64,000 bases of DNA from Struthidea cinerea (taxonomy: Eukaryota; Chordata; Aves; Passeriformes; Corcoracidae): contig VZTI01004623.1 in the NCBI GenBank assembly GCA_013397865.1, positions 1,487,043 through 1,551,042 of the forward strand, in the 5' to 3' direction. Numbering within the stretch: the first letter of the stretch is position 1; each line of letters begins with the position of its first letter. A model generated the notes under the pieces. That model ran no database searches. It worked only from the letters and a program-made list of their open reading frames with translations, and was not told where the DNA came from. This document shows positions 35,401 to 48,900 of the stretch, one piece after another. The translations under genes and the position numbers were made by a program.

Positions 35401-38400
35401 CGAGGAGCTCCAATTGCTGCACAGGGGCTGTTCAAGGACCCACACAAAATACATGCTCAAAATTTTGCTAATTTGCTACGTTCTGAGTGTTACTTCAAAA
35501 ACTAATGGGGTGAGGATGGGGGTTTTTTTTGTGGGTAGATGTCCTTTCTCCTTTAGGGCTGAGATATAGAGGTGAAGGAGATATAAACACTTCTCATTTT
35601 AACCTGATTCCCCACAGTTCTGATGAAATGCCAGGTAGCATTGTGGATACACAATTATTAAGTCTATTTTAGGTTTTTTTCATTCCATAAACATATCATG
35701 TAATTATTGGAACAACTCAGACACCACCCGATACATGCAGCAGTAGTTTTGGGAACTTGTCTATCAGGACTTCTCAAACTGGTCATTTAGGTTCTCCCAT
35801 GAATGCGAATATACGACTGCCCGTGTGGCTTCTGGAAAATACCAGTTCCTCTTCAGGAACACAGGAAAGAAAACTAAGCTGATTCAGGATTATTGACATT
35901 GTGGCATTGTTGCATTGGAGTAGGTTTAGGAAATACCCTCTTTCAGAGGAAGAAGGAACAACAAGCTTTGTTCTTTATGATGTTTTTTTATAGAGTAGAA
36001 GAGTTTTGAGCTAAGGGCTCACAGAGGATCTTGAAGCTTCCCCTTGACAAGCTGCCCTCCCCGTACCTCGGGCTGCGCGTTCGGCTGCTCTTTGGTTCCT
36101 GCCCCCGACACCAACTTTTGCTGAAGTCGGTGGGTGAGGTTCTCTTGTGCTGGCAACATTCTTTCAGTGGGTTCGTGCCCGTGTGTGTGTGAGACCAGTG
36201 AAATGTAACCTGGACTGGTTTCATAATCACCCCGCCGTGATTGAGGGCGCGGAGGAGCTGCCACGGGCAGCAAGCTTATCTGTTTTGTCCCTCAAGTGGC
36301 ACATGCCAAAGATAACTCCCCCTGGTTTGTTGGCTGGTGTGGTTGTACGTACACTTAACCTCCTCTTGATAGTTATTTTCAGTTAAATACTGGGAAATAA
36401 CCTTCTTAGAAGAGTTTTATCTCCTTGGAGGGTGGGTGTGGGTCCGCTGAGGAGACTCCAGCCGTCCATAGCTGAAAGGAATCTCACCTTTAGGCAAGCA
36501 GAAAGTAATTATCTTTGTTTATGCTCTAAACTCTGGCTTATTGTCCAAAAATGGTGGTATATCTCAGACTCAGGGAAAATATTTATATCGTCAGACTAAA
36601 TAACAAGATCTTTGTGGTTTGTGATCTGTGTGAGTGCACTCAGTGTATTTCCCTGGATGTAAAGGTGTAATGTGCCCCTAGATCTTGTTTCTGATGCTGG
36701 GAAACTCTGTCTTCTGGTTAAAGGTTTGGAAATAGAGGGTCAGGTTCCCCAGCTGAAGTGTGCAGATCCCTTTGGTAGAACGAGACTGTTTGCAAGGGGG
36801 AGAACTGGGTAATTGAATAGAGTTAGTGTGATCTTTTGTTAAAAAGTAGGATGAGGGAAGGCACAGATATGTGTAGCCTGAAAGCAGCCTTGGAAAAGTC
36901 AGCTCAGGAGCCTGGAGGGCTGGGAATGGGCTTGGATTTAGATTTGGATAGGGGAAAAGGAGCTCAAATACGTGCTTATTGGCTCTTTGATCCAGAGACG
37001 CTTCTTGTTCCTGTAAAATAATAACATAAAATGAATAAGCCTTTTTTTTTCCCCCAGTTTTCAGCTCCCAAGTGCTAAGTGGCCCTTAAAGGGAATGCTT
37101 GGGATTGTGATCCATTCAGCATAACAGACATCTGCCTGGTGTGCTCTAAAAGTTCCCTGCAGATCAGTGGAGAATACAGGTACATTTTGGTGGTTTTTTT
37201 AGAGCAGGGACTTTATTTGTAGTATCTGCTCCCAGTCTGTTTCCTCAGCAGTGTGGGGTAACTGATGCAAACAGAGCAGGTAGAGATCTTCTCTGGCAGC
37301 AGGTTGCACATGAGGAAGCTGAGGCTGTACCACTTATGTACCTTTAATGTTACCTCTTGTTGTTGGATAAATGATTGCTGTGCAAACTGGCTCCTGCTCT
37401 TTATTTCTCTTAAGTATTTTTACCTGTGTATTTTAGGACAGGGCTTGTTTATGTTATTAAGCGCATTAAAGACTACAGAGGCATGGCAAGAACAGCATGT
37501 CTGATTGCTATAACGCTGGGAAGCACAAGTCACAATGGGAGTGGTTAGAATATAGAGTAGAAATTATTGTTGCCCTGACTAATAGCTTTAAAATACCAAA
37601 CTGTGCCTGGTAGCTGTCCTTGCTATAAGGCTGAGCTGTTTGGTAGCTCAAGGGGAGGTGCAGCTGCACATTTCCACGTTATCTCTTTTTAACGGAAAAG
37701 CATGGACACAGTCATGTTGAAAGTCCATGTTCAACACTTACTGTCCTGGGGTGACAGAGTTATATGACGCACTTTGTTCTAAGATCTCCAAGGAAGCTTC
37801 TCCTTTTTCATTCCGGTTTATAATGCCCCAACACTTCTGTAACTTGGTGAGTATCTGGCAGTAAAAGTTGTTTCCCGTCGGTATTGATTCAGTCTTAGAA
37901 CCTGTGAATTTAGTCTGAGCAAGGACTGAGATGGTTTTGAAATCAAGCCGTGCATCTCTTAAGGAGATGTTTGGATATTCCACATCTAAAGGCTGCCCAG
38001 GGAAATGTTGCAGCTTTGCCATAAGCACCAACACAAACATGGTAATTAACAAAGACTAGCGCCAGGCTCTGTCTTTTCTCACTGTGTGGCTGCTTTATGT
38101 TTCAGCATTTCTTTGCTGCTTCTGTTGCTCTCTCTTCCCATTTTTCTAAGATGACCAAGTTGTAAATCACACTCTTTCCACGTGGTCTCAGCTAGCCAGG
38201 CTCCCCATGGCGACAGAACCCTCCGGCCATGTCCGGACCTCCTCAGGGAGGTGGTCAGGCTCCCACCCTGGACATCTCTCTGTCAAGGTCCATTGGCTGA
38301 CCAGAAGTGATCAGTGCTGAAGAGTGACCAGCACTGCCCTGGCCCACAAAAATGTGATTGGAGTCAACACAGTGAGTTTCCTCAATTATGCTTTTGTGTC

Positions 38401-39876
38401 AAGTCTTGATCAGGCTTCTTGATCAGGCTGACACGATGACAAATATGAACAGATTTCCCAAATGTTCCACTGGTGGATTTTCCTCTTGAATATGTGAATG
38501 GATCTGCAGTAGGGAACAGAAATGTGATGCTGACAGGTCTGTGGTGTCCAGTTCAGTTTGGTTTTGGAACAGCCAGTCATGGTCACTTCCACTGGTGTTT
38601 CCTTGCGCAACCCATGCCAGCGGGAGGGTGAGCCAGGAGAGCCTGTAAGAAACGTTGCTGCTTTATGGAATTTCACGTAAAACACTGTGTGAGGCAAGAA
38701 TGTGACTGTGTGATGAGACGCTTCCCTGATTAGCAGAGGGGCACAGAGGAGATTTCTCGTGGTGTGTGACAGTTACAGAACTTTCTGTTCCCAGCGACTG
38801 GAAAACTGCTCTGGCGCAAACAAGACAGAACTTGCTTTTTGTATAACTCTCCAAGGCACAGTTATGCAAATCAGTTGTAAAGGAGCAGTGACTTCAGACA
38901 AACTAGACTTCACTTGAATGTTTTAGCTGGATAGACTTCTCCAGAAAGGCTAATTTAACCCTTTATCCCTTGCCACTGGAGTTTGATCTCTCTGAGTAGC
39001 TTCTTCATGCTGTAGCATTTTCTGCTTGACATGAAGCATGGTGAAAGATGGACATGAAAGATGAACTCAGAAAAGTGTATTTGATGGTTGTACAAAGCAC
39101 AAGATTGTATCAATGGGTAATTTGCATCAGAGACAAGGATTTAGTCTGAAATTATTTCCATTTTTAACAAAATAATGTAATAAAAAGGCTTATTACTGGG
39201 CAGTGTTAAGTGTATCAGCAAAGATGCAAGAGAGTATAAAGCTTCTTTCTGTGCAGTTCAGATGATGGATCTCATATGTAGGCAGTAAAATTATATTTAA
39301 TTAATGATGGCGATATTGAAACAGTTTGAAAGAATAGTAATTAAGTGTGTATTTTCTGTGGCATTGATTTTTGTAAAGTGGTTTGGGCCTGTTCCATTAG
39401 TCTGGATAATGGCATTCCCAGGAAGCGTATCTCAGCACTGCAACATTCCCATCACTGTTAAGTTCCTGTGGGTGGCCTGGCTTGGCCTTAGTTCATCTCA
39501 GCTCCTTGGTGATGTTTGCAGCTGTGTGATGCAGACGTGTAATCAATATGACTTTTAAATATCCATGTTTTTCCCCTTTCCTGTTAACTTTGGCTACTTC
39601 TTGGTGAATATTGTCCGGTCCTGTTAGCCTGCACATTCTGCCATCACCATCTGGGCGTGCATGTGTTCGTGTCCCTTGGGAGAGGGTGACAAATGCATCT
39701 TCTACAACTGCTCTTGGAAGCTGGAGAGAAAATGATCCCCCCTCAGGGCAATTTGCAATCCAAAAAACTGGGAGCTGAAGTTAAATGCAGATTATACGTC
39801 ATAGCTTTGAATACTGATTTTAATGTCCAAAGAAATACCTACTAAACTAGGTTTCATTATTTTTCAGATTTTCAGG
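35401..39876 (+). other. CTTNBP2NL: Probable 5' UTR intron of CTTNBP2NL
   Basis: AT-rich, CR1-poor sequence lies between the CpG island and the start-codon exon. Orthologues usually have one or more untranslated exons here, but I could not choose one from sequence. A GC-richer block at about 38160-38370 may be an old unidentified repeat. The acceptor region at 39851-39875 contains two usable AGs. No protein-coding exon is seen. Confidence 0.6.
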
Positions 39877-39975
39877 ATGAATCTGGAAAAACTCAGCAAA
39901 CCAGAACTACTGACGCTGTTCAGCATTCTTGAGGGAGAATTAGAAGCAAGAGATCTTGTCATAGAGGCTTTAAAG
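39877..39975 (+). CDS. CTTNBP2NL: CTTNBP2NL coding exon 1 (residues 1-33)
   Basis: This exon codes for the N-terminus, MNLEKLSKPELL onward, and ends at AAG followed by a good donor, gtaggt, at 39976. The start was chosen because MNLEKLSKPELL is the family's N-terminus and the ATG has A at -3. Two acceptors are possible, AG at 39866-39867 or AG at 39874-39875, so the untranslated part of the exon is either 9 bases or 1 base. The following intron is about 9.0 kb. Confidence 0.93.
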
Positions 39976-42900
39976 GTAGGTTTTAAGTATCAGGATAAGA
40001 AACAAACATGACAACAGTACTGCTGTAAGTTCTACACAGTGCTTGCGTCCAAGGGGAAGTTCAGAGGTAAAGATTTATTACTGGTTCAGAATCCCATCTT
40101 AATATCAGCAGGATTACATAATAAATGCTGTATATAATTTTTGTCTTGGAATTCGTTATTGGAAGCTAGCTGCAAGAAGCATTTTGGTATTGGAGTACAG
40201 TGTTACGTGTGTTTTCATCCTTTCTGATAAAGAACCTTGTGTTTCTGCTGTGTAAAAGGCTTACCAGAATTCCTTTGTAGGTTTTTTTCTCCCTTAGCAA
40301 GGAGGGCTGCTTAAAGCAGAAACTCTCCTCGCCAAGAGGGATCACAGATTAGACTTTTAGTGACAATAACGTCACACTAAGTAAAAAGCATCCGTGGCTT
40401 TGTGTTGGCTAAGCCACCATAAGCTGGCACTGCTGAGAGCAGCAGCCCTGAGTGCTCAGCTTCTTATTCTTTCTCTTTGCTGGCACGAGCATTAGTGTAA
40501 CCTTCCAGTGAGACAGATGCCAGCTAAAACTGCTCCAAAAAGCCATTTTCAATCCATGTCAGTGCAGCTGAGGTCGTGGTGCTGTGAGGGCATGTGATGG
40601 GACAAGTCAGGGGTGGTGCTGGAGCCTCTTCTGGCAGGTGGAGGAAAACTGCTCATGGTGCAGGAAAACTGGCTAAGGGGTGTGGGCTCTGTGCTGCTGC
40701 TGACCTGCATCGGGTGGTGTGGGCTGTAGTGCTCTCTGCACAGTTTGCTGTGTTAATATTGAGACTGGAAATTATTTTTTTAAAATATGTTGTCAATGTG
40801 TAATTCTGCTGCTCTTTGAAGGATGCCTGGTTGGCACTCTGGAAAAAACAGTGGTATAAAGGATGGCAGGGGTCAATTTTGGAAGAAATTAGTTGTGTCA
40901 GGGTTGGATATTGAAGGCTTTTTCAAGCTGACCTGTCACTGCTCATACTGTTTAAAACTTGTAGCTATTTCAGAAGAGGAATGACAGCTTGCAGGCCTGG
41001 GAGCTGCAGGGGCTTGCTTTTCCAGCAGAAGCTTCTCTAGCTTGATTCCAAACACCTCTTAGGGGAGTGGAGGGATATCCTTCTCCAGAGCAGTCGGGAT
41101 GCTTATGTTTGTTGTTAGTTGCTTTTGCATTTAGATAATCCTTTTATTTTGGAGGAATATTGTTACCTTCTCAAAACTATTGGTCAGGTGGAAGGTTTGG
41201 TTTCTGTTTTGAAACACGCTTTCTCCTCTGTCCTGAGATCTGTTTTTTTCATTGTGTGTGGTCAGAATGTGTTACCAAAACAAGCCTCACTTCAGTATTT
41301 CGGTGTGAAATGTGTATAATGGAGCACAGGAGACTGATGGGAAGAAATGTAGCAGCTCCGTTCCAGAGGCTTTTTATTGCCTACTTTCCAGTAGTGTAAA
41401 GCAATTATCTTTCCTGTTGAAATTTAACCTGCAGTTCCCTCTTGCATGAGGAGATTAATACAGTAAGAATACCCTTTGACATTATTTGTCAAGTACTCAT
41501 AACTGAGAAGAAATTAAACAAAATTGTAACCTGTGCTTGATAACTATGGAGTATAAAATACTGAGCTAATCAAAGGTTAGTGCTATTTTCCCCTTCCTCT
41601 CTCAGGGATATGCTGTAGTGTTTCAGATTGTGAGGAAAGCTGCAGGTAGTGGGAGAGGGCAATGAAAGCTTCAAATCCAAGCTGGCTCTTGCTGCCTCCT
41701 GAGAGTGAACTCAGGGAAAAATTGCCACGCCTGGAATGTGGCCTGTGCCTGCAGCACTATGAGATGTTGTAGGTCTCCAGCTGTGCTGCTCCTCAGCTCC
41801 AAAAGCTTGTCCTCAGTGACGCTGCAGCCCAAGCCTGGCTTCCTGCTGGCAGCAGCTCTGTTGCCCTTTTGATACATGGAAGGAAAAGTCATGTAACTGC
41901 TTAATCTGGTGGCTGGGCAAAGGTTCAGCAGCAGAGAACTTCCAGCTTTGCTTTGTCCATTTATTTGGAATATCCAGCTAGAGAAATTCTGGCCTTACAC
42001 TGTTTTTCTCATTGTTTGCTGATAGTAACTGTGGTAACAGCTTTACCATGCCTCACTGGCTGGAAGACTTTGTGTCTGACTAATTAAAGGAAACGTTGCT
42101 AATCTGTTTACTCACGTTTTGATGCATAAAAGTGCTGCCCTGAAGAAAAAAAACCCTCTAAGACTGCATTAAAGATTTACACTCTTGAGAGCATTTAGTT
42201 TGACTTGCATGTATTGGACAAATTGAGTTGTAATTTACGCTGAGAGGACTTGGGACACCCAGGGCTGGGGGAAGCTGGTTGTTCCACACACAGAGGAAGG
42301 AACTGTCTGACAGGGTCTCACAGCTCTCTCTGTTCCCTAAGTGTTATGGACAGTACCTGCCTTGGCAGCTGGATTTCCTTGGAAGAGTAGTAGTTTTGTG
42401 TTAAATGTGGATATATGTTGGGAGCAGGTGGAGTTCAATCCTCTGAACTTTCTTAGGGGATTGCATAATCCTAAACCGCAGCAGTGATTTTCTCCAGCAG
42501 TTATGTTAAACACGTAGGTGTCAGTGGCTGGAAATCAGAATTTTATCTGCCTGTTTGCATCCCACGTAGTAACAAAAACACATTTCCCTTCATGGGCTAA
42601 TTTTACTTCTGCTTCAGATTTAAATGCTTCCGAGCTCTGGTTGAGTCAAATCCTTTGGTACATTATAGAAAAGGACAAGCACTCGCAGAGGAAGAGTACC
42701 TTAATTTGTAAACATGTAATCCGCTGGTGATACAGTCTGCAATAATTGATATTCCTGCACGCTTAGAGACAAACATTTCGCATCTGGCATTTAGCAGAGA
42801 GAATCCATGCGTGCAGATGACAAAGCTTAAAATAGTTTTCTTCTGCCTCATGGTGTTAGGCACTTGTTGGCTGGCACTGGCCCCGTTCTCTCTCTGTGTC

Positions 42901-45900
42901 AAAATTGAGCTGCTGAGCCGGGCGTTCCAGACACTGCTTGCTGAACTTGCTTCTTTTTTCTCCCTCTTTTCACCCCCTCTCCACAAATCTTGACCCTTTC
43001 TTCCTTGCTGTCTGACAAACTGACTGTATTCAAAATATTCTTTCCCAGTGCTTCAGTTTGCTTCCTCTGTTTTAAAACCTCTTTGGGGAAAAAAAAGCTT
43101 TTTTTTTTTTTTGCCTGAAAGTAGCTTCCTGTCCACTACATAAATCTCAATGTTCTCCTTGGAACAGATTTTAAGCCTCATTTCTTATTGTGCTCCTTTT
43201 CCTGTAGTTATAATTATGTTTATATCATCCAAAAAACCCAGATGCTGTCAGAGAGTTGCATAATCCTGAGAGTTAGACTCTCAGTCCTTATTGCTATGTA
43301 GGAAGGATTGCATGAACCACAGGTTTGCCTTCTGAAATAGCACACCACGACTGGAAACAATTCAATATTTAAATGGATCTCTATCATTATGTTAGAGCAC
43401 TTTGTTCCCTCCCCCCTGTTCTTTTAAAGAGAGTTTTCCATAGGTTAGAACTGAAGTTCTGTTTACTTTTAGAAAACAGGAAACAGCTTTCTGGCTTATT
43501 CTTTTATGTTAATAAGGCCTCAGGCAATTTACACTGGAATAGAAACTATTTTGTGTTAATGACTGGGAGCTGGTATTCATCTCTTTGCTTCTGAGTTCAG
43601 TGATTCACTATAAAGCAACATTAATGCATTGCAAAACTAAGTGCTGTTTGTGAGTGGATTTAGAAATCAGGTTTACACTGCAGTTTCAAAAACATAAGTC
43701 TACCTCTTGTTTAAATAAAAATAAAAGTTCAGTAATACAAAACCTTCCTGCTGTTCAGTCTTTCACAAATGGGGCAAATTGGGCTTATGCATCACTTATA
43801 AAGCAGCTTCCATGCAGCAGTGTTCCCATGGGTGCTGTCTTGCTGGAATGCAGGCATTCCTTACAGCTTTTCTTGCAAGCTTGGGGAATTTTTTGTTTAT
43901 TTCTTGCTTGAAGCAGCACCGTTTGCCAGTGTCTTTCAAAAACTGACTCTCCTCACCTTCACAGCACCTAGGTGTGTGCTGAGCAAGAGCAGAAAGGTGT
44001 GGGAATGACTTCCATGCTGGAAGGGCTCCTGCTCTGAATTCCAGCTGTCTGGGTGTCGCTGGGTTCCCCGGTTTAGGGGTGACCAAAGTGCTGTTCCTGA
44101 GCACGGTGCAGTCCCGGGACCACTGTCCCAGGGTGCTGGGAGCCAGGCACAGCCGGGCTTTCACCAGAGTTCCCAGGGAAAGAAGTTGCAATTTTGTGCT
44201 GCTTGACATTTCCTAAGAAAACTTCTTCTATTTTTCAAAGCTGAGAACAGGTCTTACTTGGGCCAATGTGCGTAGCTGTTGTTTATCAGGTCTGCTCACT
44301 TGATATAATGATGGCAATTAAGACAGATGCTGCACTTGAGCAGTTTACTTGGTGGCTCTGTGCCTGGCATTGCTGCAGAGCTGGAGCTAATGCAACACTG
44401 GAAATCCCACTCCAGCATTTTGACATTTATTTTTGGGCAAAGCAAGTGGTCCCCACCCCCATTTCCCTTCTCTCTGTCCGTGGTTGCTGTGACTTCAGCC
44501 TGTCTTTATTCCCAACTTCTGTCTCAGGGGAGAGAAGCTAATAAGGAAGTTCAAGGCAGTAAGGAGCTATTTAAAGCTTATTCCACTCTCTGCTACATGA
44601 AGGAGGAACTTCTGTGCAAATTATTACTGGAGAACTGCAAACTCAGTAGCTACAGTTAATTAAGAGTGTGTTTGTCTTGTACCAAGGGTTAAAACCTGAA
44701 CTCTGAAATTACAGGGAAGAGAAATGCTCTACTTGATGTCCAAAAAACACTTGAAATAAGTCTTGGAAATTCCCTGTTTGATGTTCCAATAAAACAAGTT
44801 GTAAAGATTACTGAAGAGAGAGAGAATATTCTGTCGCATAAACAAGGTTTCAGTAGAAGGAAATATTTTATTTTAAAAAAATAGAGAAATAGGTTGTGGG
44901 AAACATTCATCCCAAAACAGCCTAGAAATCCCAAGAGGAAACAGTAGCTTTTTTCCTAACAAAGCAAAGCCTTTGCTTTGCCTGCCTGCACAGGAAACAT
45001 CTTTTCAGTTGGGTCAGATACTGCTTCTGCCCCATAAAATCAGAGTTATCTCTTCCTAAACAGACTGGCAGTGGGCAATTCCCAAACTTGAGCTCAAAGC
45101 CAGCCAGTTTCATGTGGAACCTTCTCTTCTTATGCCTAATTTTTCCGATTTTCCGGAATTTTATTTTTAAGGGTAGTTCACATGTATAGCTCCTTCTTGT
45201 TTTTAAAAGCACCCCAAGCTTATATGTTATCTTCTTTTCCTGTTGGGAGAGGTCAGTTTAGTAGTCTTGAAAATTGCTGAGTAATGCATTTAGTTGCCTC
45301 TGGAATTTGAGTGTTTTGGTGGGAAATTCACAATTCTGCATGTTTGAGATGATAGAGGTGGAGATACTAAATTCGAAGATCTAATTGCACAGAATTGCAT
45401 CTTCTTTCAAAGCACCATTGCTGATGTTGAAGGTACGAATGTCATCTCTGGTGTTCAGACAAAATTTTCCACTCCTGAGCTAACACTGCATTTTGTAACC
45501 TTATTTCCTTTTTATTTAAGCCTTATTTCCTGTGGATTTGTGTTTTCTGTGCTGCGATTTGAGATCTAGGTTGATTTTTTTTCACTCTGGGCTCACTAAC
45601 AGAGTGTTTCCCTTCCATCATCAAGTTCCTTCTGTTCTGGAAGTTGAACAACAACTGTATTTAAGGTAGAATCCAGTTCAGACAGGACAAAATCAGAAGT
45701 GTTGAAGATGTTTGTACATGACCTCCAGTGACAGAGAAGTTGAGCTGCAGAATTGTCTCGGGGAGGAGCACAAGCCATGGCAGAAGTCACTCTCTGTGAC
45801 ACTCCCACACCTGTATAAAATAACCTCTGAGATTATGGCACTGTGACTTAATTTTCCAAGAGCTGCCTCAATGATTTAGGTGACCCAGGTGGCTGCTCTG

Positions 45901-48900
45901 TAGGAGCTGTAGCACAGAGGTGTCACAGGCTGGAAAATCCCTATTTGCATTTCCAAGTGCACAGTGGCCCAAATGCCAAAGCATTGGGTTTGTTTTTGCA
46001 AATTTGATGTGGTCAGTGTAGGATGACCTGGTTAAGACCTTTTCTAGTCTAGACAACTTTAATTAAATGTTTATGCTCTGCTGGCTACTAAAGAAGAATA
46101 GCTGGACTTGAGAAAGCTCTTGATGTTATGATAGTCTCATCTGTTTGTCCTGCTGGTTCAGGAGAATACTTAATTGCTCAGAGTAGCAAGGAAGAACTTC
46201 TTGTTCTTTCCCAAACAGGAAATAAACCACCCCACTAAATTCAACAGAGTTCAGAGCCCGGTGCTGTAAGGAGCAGAGGAAAACATGGCTTTTGTTACAC
46301 CTTCAGTATTGCAAAAATCACCTTAATCTCCGGTTTTGGAGCTTTTATTAGGAAGAACTTGCCCAGCAGTAAAGGCAAAGTTTGTTTACCTAGTTGAAGC
46401 GCTGGTGCCCTTCTGAAGGGTCTCTCCCGTGTTTCTGTGCAGAATGGCCAGCACTGGCATGAGCTGGGATTAAGCTCATCTGTCAAAGCAGTTAGGCCAG
46501 CTGGATGGAGATCCCAGTTCGTATTTACAGACTTATTAATGCTTGAGTCACTTAGAAGTTCCCTCTGCACTTATATTGAGGTTGCATTGAGTCATTTTTA
46601 TAAGTGCTTGAGAAAAACAGAAGATTCCCTGTTCCTAAAAAAAAACCCTGTAGTTTTTCCTGTGATTCATTAAACCAGGGCTGCCCCATTATCCAGGGCT
46701 GCTCTCTCATTTCCAGGGCTGATCTTTTCCTTCCTCTCCTTTTTATTATTGTGTAAAGTTAGAACAATATCTGAAGCTCTGATCAAAGGTATCCACAGTT
46801 CCTGATGGATATTGCTGATAGAGAGGGAGGGGTATCTGTAAGTGTGAGCTGTTCCTCTGTGTTTGTTTACTGAAGGGTTAAAATCCAGCTCCAAACTGGA
46901 ATCACAGGACGAATGTCTCTAATTTGGTCATGAGGAAGATATTTTGGGTTGGGTTTTGTATCCCTCTTGTAAGGTAATGCAAACACTTTTCCTTTTAAGA
47001 GCAAAAATCTGGGTTTTTTTTAGTTTATTTCGTGTTAATCACATGGCCACATTTCAGAATGCAGGTGGGACCAGCAAATCCCACCAGCTTTTTGAGTAAA
47101 GCCAAGTTTTATTGTTTAACTCTCACTGTTCCAGTGTAGCTCAACCAGCTGCTGTGTGGGGATGTTCCACGATTCTGTGACTCCTGCTCTTGTGTGCTCG
47201 AGGGAAGCATTTGTGGTTTTGATACTGGGACATCAGAAAAGAGCCATTCCAAGAAGTACTGGCTTCTGAGCTGTCTTTTCATTTGAGTCAGGCTCAGTCT
47301 TTCCTATCTGAATGATGTCCTTGTGCAGTCCCGTAAGAAATGGGTGACAGTTTGCCATTCCTGCTCCCTGAAAGGGTTTCTGGGAAGTGTACAGCGAGGC
47401 TGGCACGGGCTGGCTCTGCATTCAAAGCAGGGAGCTTTGTTCAGCTGAATGCCATTCCCAGCATCAGCAGAGTTGGGGTTGTGTGGGACTCACGTTTAGA
47501 GCCCTCCACCAGCTCCAAAAAACTGCTGTGCTTGAGTTGGAATGGGTTATCTGCTGTTGGTGCTCTGCCCAGCTGGGAGCAGAAGGGTGAAGCACACCTG
47601 AGAAGGTGCAGGCAGCATTTGTTTGGGACAGTTGCTCAAGGAAAAGACATGTCGTGTGTGTGCTCTGGCAGGAAGAGTGCATTTAGGATCAGAACTCTCC
47701 TGTAGGTCACACATGCTGAAATACCTTCTAAATTAAATGCACTTTGATAAAGATCCTGGGGCTCACTCTGGCGTTTCAGTGGTGCAGGTGTCTCGTGCAG
47801 AGGAAAATCCCACATCTTTCTGTGTCCTCAATGAGGACGTGCCAGTGCAGAACAGAACAGTCATTTATATGCTGTAGAAAAGAAAAGGTACGAATTGTTG
47901 TGGTAACCAGTCCTTACAAGACAATGTGAATCAAGAGGAATCAAGTTGAAGTCTCATGTTCAGGTGCTATTTCTTGGCAGGAGCATCAGCTCTGCTGGGC
48001 ACGGGGTTGTGCTGTCAGTGACACGCAGGGGAATGAAACACTGTCCCAGGTTTTCACAAATGCTCAGAATACAGCCCAGAACCATTTCACTGGAAATCAA
48101 TGATTATATTTCTTAGAGCCAAGACAGCTCTGAGGGCTCTTTTCAGTCTAGATCTGTTTTTCCTCCTATGTGTTTTGTGGCATAAATATTTGCTTTCATA
48201 TGGTTTCTTATCGTGGTGGTAAACATGCAGATAATACTTCCATATCTGTCTGTTTATGAAATTTTGTTTTGTTTTTAGAACAGTCATCACTGAATAGGAT
48301 AAGCCTATTGGTATCCTGACAAACAGATTTCCAGATGGAATGGCTGATTCATAGAATAACTGGGGTTGGAAAAGACCTCTGAGCTCATCAAGTCCAGCCA
48401 TTAAACGCTGTAAAAGTAGAGCCTAGTACATGTGAGTTGGCTTAGTTCTTACAAGCACCAAAAGAAACCTCATCATTCCTGTCTTGCTTCTTGAGAAACT
48501 AAACTCTGTTTAGTCTGGATGAGAACATTACTGATTTTATTAACAATTCACAGATTTATAGGCTCTTGCAAGAATGAAACTCTTTAATTGCTCAACATGA
48601 AATTCTTTGATGGTGACATAGTCAAGGAAACCACACAACTGCTTCTTTCACTGATGCGACAATAAATGATTAAATCTTTTGTTGAGCAAGAGTTGGTACT
48701 TACCTTCTTTCCTTTCACATAGCTGTGGAATGTAAGTCATGGCCATGGCAGGTAGCTGTGGTATGAGGATGTTTGTAGACTGAATATATTGTGGAGATGC
48801 TGTGTTTTTAAGAAAGATTTTTCTTTATTTCCTTTATTTCTAGCGGATAACAGGATATGAATCAGACTGTGTTAAAGTCTCCTTAAATGGAAAACTGGGG

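Noticed and set aside
34102..35447. Four open frames of 346-422 codons on both strands across the gap
   Set aside because: Most of each is unknown residues from the N run; the flanks are GC-rich island sequence and all frames are open by composition.
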